This document shows positions 5,819 to 10,187 of a DNA stretch of 10,187 nucleotides, one piece after another; the stretch's first letter is position 1, and the number at the start of each line of letters is the position of its first letter. Under the pieces are notes generated by a model. It searched no databases. It was not told the origin of the DNA and saw only the letters and a program-made list of their open reading frames with translations. A program made the translations under genes and the position numbers. Source of the stretch: Candidatus Hestiella acidicharens (lineage in GTDB: Archaea; Thermoproteota; Thermoprotei_A; Sulfolobales; Acidilobaceae); the NCBI GenBank assembly GCA_015523575.1, contig WAJZ01000155.1, positions 1-10,187 on the forward strand, in the 5' to 3' direction.

Positions 5819-6459
5819 TCCCAGCACCTCGGATCTTTCGACCTGCAATAGGTCCTTCCGAAGGCTATCATCAGCCTGTGAGCCTTATCTGAAATGGAAG
5901 GGCCAAAAAAATCGAGCAAAATACTAGAAATTTCCTTATAACTAGACTTCTTGTCAACAAGCCCCCAACGGATTGCAATCCTCTTTATATGCGTATCTAC
6001 AGGGAAAACCGGGTATTTTCTATATAGAGATAGGAAAACGTCTGCCGTCTTTTCACCTATGCCAGGTATTGATATCAGCTCCTCTCGAAGCTTTGCTGGA
6101 TCTTCACTTAGCAGGTATCCCTCACCTTTTTCTATGACATAGCTCGACAATCTGAGTATCGCGCCTGACTTCTGCATGGACAAACCAGCAACCCTAATTA
6201 TTTTTGAAAGTTCCCGGATACCAAGGGATAGTACTCGCTGTGGGTTTAGTTTTGTTGCCTCAAAGAGGTTCTTAAAAGCCTTTAATGCATTCCTCTCCGT
6301 AGTATTTTGCGTTAATATAATCGAAACCAATACTGAAAAAGGGCCTGCATTTAACTTTTTTGCAAACAAGGGAGCGAAATCGTTAGAGCTTATTGAAATA
6401 ACACTTGATAGCAACTCATAGATCTCTTTACCGCTCAATCTGATCTTTTCTGATGCCAA
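5779..6459 (-). CDS. nth: Endonuclease III, DNA glycosylase / AP lyase
   Basis: This bifunctional glycosylase removes oxidised pyrimidines and cleaves the resulting abasic site in base excision repair. With the start at TTG 6459 the product has 226 aa, the usual size. TTG 6459 is preferred over TTG 6483 because AGGTGG lies 7 nt before it. The helix-hairpin-helix IPGIGEKTADVFL (131-143) carries catalytic Lys137, and VDTHIKR (154-160) carries catalytic Asp155. The [4Fe-4S] cluster ligands C205, C212, C215 and C221 have the family spacing C-x6-C-x2-C-x5-C. The ILTQNTTE segment (48-55) matches the conserved LSxQT region. The 3' end overlaps the THUMP-like gene, so the two form an operon. A minus-strand TATA box lies at 6544-6553. 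Confidence 0.93.
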   Translation of the reverse strand: MASEKIRLSGKEIYELLSSVISISSNDFAPLFAKKLNAGPFSVLVSIILTQNTTERNALKAFKNLFEATKLNPQRVLSLGIRELSKIIRVAGLSMQKSGAILRLSSYVIEKGEGYLLSEDPAKLREELISIPGIGEKTADVFLSLYRKYPVFPVDTHIKRIAIRWGLVDKKSSYKEISSILLDFFGPSISDKAHRLMIAFGRTYCRSKDPRCWECPLKKVCPHAQI

Positions 6460-6543
6460 GGTAATACCACCTAGGGGTCGCAACGAGAGCTCCGATCATG
6501 GGTACAGCCTCTCCTGGTTTGCTTCAGCTCATCCCAACTAACA

Positions 6544-6553
6544 CTATAATAGG
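6544..6553 (-). promoter_or_regulatory. Possible TATA box for the endonuclease III operon
   Basis: The minus strand reads CCTATTATAG, predicting a start near 6521 and a leader of about 60 nt before TTG 6459. The same AT-rich site reads ACTATAATAGG on the plus strand and could also serve the short plus-strand ORF at 6590. Confidence 0.35.
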
Positions 6554-6589
6554 TTTTAAGGAAATAAGGCTTAATGCTAGTAGTCATCC

Positions 6590-6709
6590 ATGTCAGTTGG
6601 TTTAGTTGTTCTGGCTACTTTGGTTTTCCTGAATATTTTGAGAATGGCTACATTAACTACAATCATTAGGCGCCTTATGAGTTTAAATATAGCCCTTCGC
6701 TTTTTATGA
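6590..6709 (+). CDS. Weak candidate: 39-aa hydrophobic small protein
   Basis: ATG 6590 opens a 39-codon frame ending at TGA 6707-6709. The product starts MSVGLVVLATLVFLNILRMA, a run long enough for one membrane helix, followed by a basic TTIIRRLMS segment. A TATA-like ACTATAATAGG lies about 40 bp upstream, but no ribosome-binding site is visible. AT-rich DNA readily produces such frames by chance, so this is only a candidate. Confidence 0.2.
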   Translation: MSVGLVVLATLVFLNILRMATLTTIIRRLMSLNIALRFL

Positions 6710-6733
6710 AGAGTATACAATTATGGAACTGAA

Positions 6734-6784
6734 GCTATTATCCTCAATTAACTATAATAGCCAAAAACCTTTGTTTACCAAAGG
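6734..6784. repeat. Two adjacent perfect hairpins
   Basis: GCTATTAT (6734-6741) pairs with ATAATAGC (6754-6761) around a 12-nt loop. Six bases later CCTTTG (6768-6773) pairs with CAAAGG (6779-6784) around TTTAC. A TATA-like TTTAAATATA at 6682-6691 would start a plus-strand RNA near 6712, just before the pair. This could be a small structured RNA or a pair of binding sites. Nothing links it to a known family. Confidence 0.45.
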
Positions 6785-6869
6785 GAAATGAAAAGGCGGT
6801 ACTTCCACTCTAGCCTTAAGTTGAATTTAATAAATCAGAAATAGTTCTTAATAGAGTTCCTATACATGT

Positions 6870-6877
6870 GTATAAAC
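6870..6877 (+). promoter_or_regulatory. TATA box for the coiled-coil gene
   Basis: GTATAAAC is centred about 28 bp before TTG 6903, so transcription should begin close to that codon. With no ribosome-binding site in front of it, the gene looks leaderless. This supports 6903 over later internal starts. Confidence 0.45.
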
Positions 6878-6902
6878 ATTAATTTACTTTCGTAGACACA
6901 TA

Positions 6903-7643
6903 TTGTTATGGTGTAGAAAGAAATTGATAAATGATATAAAGAAGAATATGCTAAGGCTGCTAAAAGAAGATGAGGAGTTCAGATATGCAGTAGCTGGTTA
7001 TTTAGGTCTAAGCGAAATATTGAAAAAAATGAGCGAACTTGAGGAAAGGATGGACAAGCACTTCGAAGAACTTGTCAAGCTTAGGGAGGATATGAATGAA
7101 CTGAAGAAGGAGACGAATAACTTGAGGATGGAGACGAACAGGCTTAGGGAGGATATGAATGAACTGAAGAAGGAGACGAACCTGCTGAGAGAGGAGACGA
7201 ATAACTTGAGGATGGAGACGAACAGGCTTAGGGAGGATATGATGCTAGGCTTCGAGAAACTGGATAGACGCATATCGGCACTAGGCGCTAGGTGGGGAAT
7301 AGAATCAGAAAGTTCTTTTAGAAACGGGTTAAAGGGGATTATAGAAAAAGAGCTGAACTATAAGGTAGAGCAGATAAAAGTATATGATTCAGAAGGTATC
7401 GTTTATGGATATCCATCAGAAATAGAAATAGACCTCTCTGTTTATAATGAAAAAATAATATTAGTAGAAGTCTCATCACATGTAAGGAGATCAGATGTAT
7501 CTGCGTTTAAAAGGAAGGCTACCCTCTACGAAAAGCTAGTAAAAAAGAAAGTTGATAGACTCGTGTTTATAACGCCTTTTATAGACGAAAGCGCAAAAGC
7601 AGATTGCAAGAAGCTTGGCATAGAAGTCTATACAAACATCTAA
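6903..7643 (+). CDS. Coiled-coil protein with PD-(D/E)XK-like C-terminal domain (DUF3782-like)
   Basis: This 246-aa protein has the architecture of a large crenarchaeal family (DUF3782-like). It has an N-terminal LKEDEEFRYAVAGYLGLSEIL segment (20-40), a long coiled coil (about 41-113) and a C-terminal restriction-endonuclease-like domain (about 125-246). In the last domain D177 (EIDLSVY) and E189 (ILVEVSS) match the acidic positions of a PD-(D/E)XK site, but the usual lysine two residues after the glutamate is Ser191. Lys203, Lys205 or Arg195 might substitute, or the domain may bind without cutting. The coiled coil is built from near-identical heptads such as LREDMNE, LKKETNN and LRMETNR. The start is uncertain: TTG 6903 fits the TATA box, while TTG 6924 or ATG 6948 would suit the conserved region. 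Function in this family is unknown. The gene stands alone between divergent and convergent neighbours. Confidence 0.7.
   Translation: MLWCRKKLINDIKKNMLRLLKEDEEFRYAVAGYLGLSEILKKMSELEERMDKHFEELVKLREDMNELKKETNNLRMETNRLREDMNELKKETNLLREETNNLRMETNRLREDMMLGFEKLDRRISALGARWGIESESSFRNGLKGIIEKELNYKVEQIKVYDSEGIVYGYPSEIEIDLSVYNEKIILVEVSSHVRRSDVSAFKRKATLYEKLVKKKVDRLVFITPFIDESAKADCKKLGIEVYTNI
7080..7241 (+). repeat. In-frame tandem repeat encoding coiled-coil heptads
   Basis: A 63-nt unit (residues 60-80, three heptads) is followed by an 84-nt version (81-108) that is nearly identical in DNA but has one extra 21-nt heptad (LLREETN), and then a partial third copy (LREDM, 109-113). The period is exactly seven codons, so gain or loss of units keeps both reading frame and coiled-coil phase. 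The DNA-level identity, including synonymous positions, points to recent duplication by slippage or recombination. Confidence 0.9.
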
Positions 7644-7810
7644 CATATTAGCAAATATATTACCTTTCCCTTTAGCCTATTCATTAGCATTTCACCGAAA
7701 ATTTGAAACTTCTCTTAAATAAGCACAAAAATCCGCCATAAATAGAAATGTTATACTGGAAAATCAAAACAAGCCTAATGCATCGGTTTTCCGGTCCATT
7801 CACCAGTCTA
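7644..7810. terminator. Terminator region between convergent genes
   Basis: The coiled-coil gene and the MscS gene converge here. On the plus strand, T-rich ACCTTTCCCTTTAG follows about 20 bp after the stop. On the minus strand, TTGTTTTGATTTTCC is found about 45 bp after the MscS stop. There is no strong hairpin and no coding frame. Confidence 0.3.
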
Positions 7811-8743
7811 TCAAGTCTTTATCTTCCTTTTATATGAAAGCAACTCCCTTAAAACCTTATCTTTGATCTCAAACCAGTTATCCCCTATGTTTAGTGTAAA
7901 CTGTATTATGTAAATTACATAATTTTTATCGCTCTGTTCGCTTAAGTATATTTTTGCTTCTTTTCCTATTTTTGACAAGACTTCTCTGGCGTGCATTTCA
8001 AAAACCTCCATATCATCTATGGGTATTTCAATCCTAAGCTTTTCAGCAAATTCAGTAAACTCGTCTATATTCGCCTTTTTTCTATACTCAACAACGGCCC
8101 CTCCCAAGACTATTTGATTCGGTACCTTCAACCTACTTCCATTTTCCATTAACACTACTGTTGAGAACAGCCCGACTTCTACAACCCTTCCCTTGTAGCC
8201 TTGAACGGCGAAGTCTGGTGAAAAGAACTTATATGCAGGGAACGAAATAAAAGTATATCCTACCTGCCAGTTTATTATCCTTATCACATCCCCAGGCTTT
8301 ATAAAACCCGTACCAAGAAAAAGAAGGCCTGCAAACAAGTTCTGCAATATTGGCTGGAATGCAAAGCCCAAAATTAACCCTGTTACAGTACCACCAAGTA
8401 GAGCAAAGCTCGAACTAATCTTCGAATAAATAGCTATAATGCTAATAACCGTTATGTATCCAACTACTTTAAATAAGTTACCTATTGAGAGTGCCTTTTC
8501 CTCATACTTTTTTCTTAAACCCTCTATCAAACCATTACCTATGCTCCTCACAACAAAGAGGCCTGCAGCTAATTCAAGGAGTACCTTTATTATCCATATG
8601 TAGCTTGAGAGCGCTGGAATTAGCCTAGAGAGAAAAATAACGCCTACATAAGCCAATATTATTAAAGCTATGATTATTGCAACATAAGTAAACGCTTTTT
8701 TTAGTCCCGCAAACCTCTTTGATTCCACTCGTATCGAACCCAT
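7811..8743 (-). CDS. MscS-family mechanosensitive ion channel
   Basis: This 310-aa membrane protein probably forms a channel that opens under membrane tension to release solutes after osmotic downshock. There are three N-terminal hydrophobic helices: about 19-39, 47-67 and 93-108. The pore-lining helix follows (LGGTVTGLILGFAFQPILQNLFAGLLFLGTG, 116-146), with the small-residue pattern and the QxxLxNxxAG motif of MscS. IKPGDVIRI (148-156) begins the beta domain, and GRVVEVGLFSTVV...GSRLKVPNQIV (185-212) is the conserved family signature. A segment of about 28 residues (157-184) with several aromatics separates these two parts; E. coli MscS lacks it. The C-terminal alpha/beta domain (about 225-305) completes the vestibule. 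It starts at ATG 8743 with no ribosome-binding site, so it may be leaderless, or may use a distal TATA box at 8911-8917 with a hairpin-rich leader. Confidence 0.88.
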   Translation of the reverse strand: MGSIRVESKRFAGLKKAFTYVAIIIALIILAYVGVIFLSRLIPALSSYIWIIKVLLELAAGLFVVRSIGNGLIEGLRKKYEEKALSIGNLFKVVGYITVISIIAIYSKISSSFALLGGTVTGLILGFAFQPILQNLFAGLLFLGTGFIKPGDVIRIINWQVGYTFISFPAYKFFSPDFAVQGYKGRVVEVGLFSTVVLMENGSRLKVPNQIVLGGAVVEYRKKANIDEFTEFAEKLRIEIPIDDMEVFEMHAREVLSKIGKEAKIYLSEQSDKNYVIYIIQFTLNIGDNWFEIKDKVLRELLSYKRKIKT

Positions 8744-8797
8744 TTACATATTTTAAACAGAATAAAAAGCTTTATTGCCTTTAACCTTTTTTCAACC

Positions 8798-8870
8798 GCT
8801 ACGAGTTAATTTTTGGTTAATTCAACCCGTAGCATGAAGAAAGTTGAGTTAATCCCCAGTTAACTCAACC
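8798..8870. repeat. Duplicated self-complementary 25-mer forming two hairpins
   Basis: Two direct copies of a 25-nt sequence lie at 8803-8827 and 8846-8870. Both read GAGTTAAT, five variable bases, then GTTAAyTCAACC. They match at 19 of 25 positions, and all six differences are transitions (CCCCA versus TTTTG, plus one C/T). Each forms a hairpin. In 8843-8869 the arms GTTGAGTTAA/TTAACTCAAC are a perfect 10 bp around a 7-nt loop. In 8798-8833 a 14-bp stem starting GCTACGAGTT has one bulge and one mismatch, and that mismatch becomes a G-U pair in minus-strand RNA. They would lie in a minus-strand leader of mscS if the TATA box at 8911-8917 is used. Confidence 0.75.
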
Positions 8871-8910
8871 ACCTTCTGAGAGCTGTTTCCCTAGCGTCTA
8901 CAATAGCAGT

Positions 8911-8917
8911 TATATAT
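8911..8917 (-). promoter_or_regulatory. Distal TATA box facing the MscS gene
   Basis: On the minus strand GAAATATATAACTG gives a good TATA element. A start near 8889 would produce a leader of about 146 nt for the MscS gene, containing both copies of the hairpin repeat. Use of this promoter is not shown. Confidence 0.4.
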
Positions 8918-9023
8918 TTCTTATATGAGGTAAAATCCTTCCTGCAAGTATTACATGGCTATCGGGTTTATTTCAACTCTATGCAAAATAGGATTGATAC
9001 TACCCACTTTAACTGATGTTAGG

Positions 9024-9081
9024 CTCTAATGCTGGTATTACCTAAAAATTAGTAATACCGGTAATAAGATAAGCCTTAGAG
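9024..9081. repeat. Two-part stem-loop
   Basis: An inner perfect 8-bp stem GGTATTAC (9034-9041) / GTAATACC (9052-9059) has an A/T-rich 10-nt loop. It is enclosed by an outer stem CTCTAA (9024-9029) / TTAGAG (9076-9081). The nested arrangement suggests a folded RNA or a palindromic binding site. Neither strand shows a known RNA family. Confidence 0.45.
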
Positions 9082-9353
9082 TTTGCCTACTATTAGCTAG
9101 ATAAAACGAATATTTTGCTTTAAAACGAGATAAATATCAGTAGTAAGCAGAGCAGTTAATGCACTAGTGTACTAAAGGTTTGAAGGACTAGACCCCTTCT
9201 TGTGCTATTAACCTTATAAAATATGGAATGCAACGTGCTATGCTTCCATAACCTACAAATTATCCTCCATATCGGGCCTTCGCTCATTCATTTCTATAAT
9301 CTATCAAAAGGAAAAGCGTTTTGGTTTAAAGCGACTTGTCTTCATAAAAAAGC

Positions 9354-9363
9354 ATATATAAAA
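9354..9363 (+). promoter_or_regulatory. Strong BRE/TATA promoter without an adjacent gene
   Basis: Purine-rich AAAAAAG followed by CATATATAAAA is one of the best archaeal promoter matches in the window. The expected start is near 9384, about 160 nt before the moaD-like ATG. It may drive that gene with a long leader, or drive a short RNA ending at the palindrome and T-run at 9430-9447. Confidence 0.5.
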
Positions 9364-9429
9364 TCCCTGGGGCTTACTTGTAAAACATGCTTACAACAAC
9401 AAATGCCTACTATATACTACTTTTTAATG

Positions 9430-9447
9430 CTATACAGTATAGATTTT
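9430..9447 (+). terminator. Quasi-palindrome followed by T-run
   Basis: CTATAC-A-GTATAG at 9430-9442 is followed by ATTTTT. It may be an operator in the moaD leader or a terminator of a short RNA started near 9384. The hairpin is short, so the call is weak. Confidence 0.25.
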
Positions 9448-9507
9448 TCAAGGGTTTGTTTGAAGAAAGTGAGAACCAATAAAGCTCTAAACGCCCGAAG
9501 CTAAAGA

Positions 9508-9515
9508 CTTATAGG
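9508..9515 (+). promoter_or_regulatory. Proximal TATA-like site before the moaD-like gene
   Basis: CTTATAGG predicts a start near 9537, which would cut into the GAGG ribosome-binding site at 9535-9538. The upstream promoter at 9354 would keep that site intact, so the two candidates predict different leaders. Confidence 0.3.
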
Positions 9516-9544
9516 TCTCAAAGCTTTCTATCAAGAGGCTAGAA

Positions 9545-9805
9545 ATGAAGGTAACTGTACTCTACGGAGGTCGCTATAATCAATTGAGTGGGATAAGCAA
9601 GGAAGTTTTTGCAATTGAAGAAGGTTTTTCGTTGAAACAACTACTAGAACTAATAAGAGACAAACATGGAGATATTATAATTAATGAGATAAAATCAAGG
9701 AGGGCTATATTGCTTCTAAACGGGAGAAGCGTTAACATCGATGATTGTGTAGAATTAAAAGAAGGCGACTTCATTTCTATACTACCCCCCATTACGGGAG
9801 GTTAA
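9545..9805 (+). CDS. moaD: MoaD/ThiS-family ubiquitin-like sulfur carrier (SAMP-like)
   Basis: This 86-aa beta-grasp protein ends in PPITGG. The C-terminal Gly-Gly is adenylated by an E1-like enzyme and turned into a thiocarboxylate, which donates sulfur to molybdopterin. In archaea the same proteins (SAMPs) can also be attached to other proteins or used in tRNA thiolation. MKVTVLYGGRYNQLSG (1-16) and the EEGFSLKQLLELI helix (25-37) are typical, and LLLNGRSVN (57-65) and LKEGDFISILPPITGG (71-86) are the conserved end. GAGG at 9535-9538 lies 6 nt before the ATG. It is a single gene with no partner MoaE or E1 nearby. MoaD or general SAMP function cannot be separated by sequence alone. Confidence 0.88.
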   Translation: MKVTVLYGGRYNQLSGISKEVFAIEEGFSLKQLLELIRDKHGDIIINEIKSRRAILLLNGRSVNIDDCVELKEGDFISILPPITGG

Positions 9806-9820
9806 GCCTCATATAAGAGG

Positions 9821-9856
9821 TAAGCACACTAGTAAGCATACTAACAAGCAATACAT
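9821..9856 (+). repeat. Imperfect 12-nt tandem repeat downstream of moaD
   Basis: TAAGCACACTAG, TAAGCATACTAA and CAAGCAATACAT follow each other directly after the moaD-like gene. The first two units share 10 of 12 bases; the third is more diverged. The role is unknown, and simple-sequence chance in AT-rich DNA is possible. Confidence 0.4.
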
Positions 9857-9931
9857 GAAAAGTCTCCTATAATTTTATGATCCGATATGTAATGGGCAGA
9901 AAGCAAAGTCCTTAGATAATATCTTCTTTTA

Positions 9932-10187
9932 TCAGGCATTAGCCATTTCAAAAAATATCTTCTCTATCTCCCAAAGCTTTATGGTCTCATGTTCGTGGGG
10001 TCTTGGCCTTGTAGATAGGAAAACACCATATGGCTCGAATTTTCCCTTTCTTGACATGCCATAAGGAGAAAACATAATGAATTCATCTACATGCTTTAGC
10101 GCATCAAAAAGCATCTTATCTATTGCACCGGAGACATCCAAACATTTTCTCTTACCTTCTCCAAAGCCATCAAGCCAGCTATTACTG
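9932..10187 (-). CDS. Partial gene at the window edge, unknown function
   Basis: The minus-strand frame ending at TGA 9932-9934 stays open to the end of the window, so the gene extends beyond it and TTG 10141 is probably internal. About 84 codons are visible. The readable part begins SNSWLDGFGEGKRKCLDVSG, continues with ALKHVDEFIMFSPYGMSRKG and YGVFLSTRPRPHEHETI, and ends KIFFEMANA. I do not recognise the family. It looks soluble, with no membrane segment. It converges on the moaD-like gene. Confidence 0.65.
   Translation of the reverse strand, partial: SNSWLDGFGEGKRKCLDVSGAIDKMLFDALKHVDEFIMFSPYGMSRKGKFEPYGVFLSTRPRPHEHETIKLWEIEKIFFEMANA

Larger units (their letters stand above)
6460..6902. 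other. Gene-poor gap between nth and the coiled-coil gene
   Basis: About 440 bp separate two divergently transcribed genes. The gap contains the nth leader and TATA box, a weak 39-codon ORF, a TATA-like site at 6682-6691, two adjacent hairpins (6734-6784), and a TATA box for the plus-strand gene at 6870-6877. No tRNA or long coding frame is visible. Confidence 0.5.
8744..9544. other. 800-bp gene-free region between the MscS and moaD-like genes
   Basis: This is the longest stretch without a convincing gene. It holds the duplicated hairpin repeat (8798-8870), a minus-strand TATA box (8911-8917), a two-part hairpin (9024-9081), repeated AAAACGA motifs near 9106 and 9122, a plus-strand TATAAAAT at about 9212-9219, a strong plus-strand TATA box (9354-9363), a quasi-palindrome with T-run (9430-9447) and a TATA-like site before the moaD-like gene (9508-9515). 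A 93-codon frame at 9223-9504 has no ribosome-binding site and an unlikely composition. I see no tRNA or CRISPR. Confidence 0.55.

Noticed and set aside
6998..7273. 91-codon minus-strand frame with repeated LFVSxLS segments
   Set aside because: It is the antisense shadow of the heptad repeats in the coiled-coil gene.
9170..9215. tRNA-like GGTTTGAAGG segment
   Set aside because: There is no acceptor stem pairing, anticodon arm or intact T-loop.
9223..9504. 93-codon plus-strand frame in the large gap
   Set aside because: It has no ribosome-binding site, a cysteine/histidine/leucine-rich composition unlike the neighbours, and an internal strong promoter; it is probably a chance frame.
2894..9805. 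moaC and the moaD-like gene as one molybdopterin cluster
   Set aside because: They are 6.2 kb apart on opposite strands with unrelated genes between them.

Overview
The window looks like a chromosomal segment of a thermophilic archaeon, probably a crenarchaeote (Thermoproteota). The clearest evidence is an Orc1/Cdc6-type initiator that resembles the Aeropyrum pernix ORC2 group. Supporting evidence: a RecJ/Cdc45-like DHH phosphoesterase, a geranylgeranyl-reductase-family flavoprotein, a ubiquitin-like MoaD/SAMP, a THUMP-like protein, frequent GTG/TTG starts, GGTG/GAGG ribosome-binding sites, and TATA boxes about 26 bp before starts (some genes look leaderless). The DNA is AT-rich. Species cannot be assigned from the sequence alone.

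Layout. 1-302: leader region with two TATA boxes. 303-1430 (+): FAD-dependent geranylgeranyl-reductase-like protein, converging on a minus-strand block. 2835-1501 (-): an unrecognised 83-aa gene and a DHH phosphoesterase, joined with no gap and preceded by a TATA box. 3337-2894 (-): moaC. 3338-3694: gene-free region with a perfect 11-bp inverted repeat, a tandem 9-mer, a 14-bp palindrome and a possible relic of an IS200/IS605 right end. 5196-3695 (-): orc2-type cdc6 overlapping a small winged-helix gene. 6459-5315 (-): endonuclease III overlapping a THUMP-like gene. 6460-6902: gene-free except for a weak 39-codon ORF and two adjacent hairpins. 6903-7643 (+): coiled-coil protein with a PD-(D/E)XK-like C-terminal domain. 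8743-7811 (-): MscS-family channel. 8744-9544: 800-bp gene-free region rich in hairpins and TATA boxes. 9545-9805 (+): moaD-like gene. 9932-end (-): partial unknown gene.

Themes. Most genes serve information processing (replication initiation, base excision repair, DHH nuclease, THUMP-type RNA binding) or molybdopterin/sulfur-carrier chemistry (MoaC, MoaD). No complete new multi-gene defence or mobile system is visible. The least explained features are the intergenic hairpins, especially a duplicated self-complementary 25-mer before the MscS gene; the orc2/winged-helix pair with a nearby inverted-repeat region; the unknown 83-aa partner of the DHH enzyme; and the heptad-expanded coiled-coil protein whose nuclease-like motif lacks its usual lysine.
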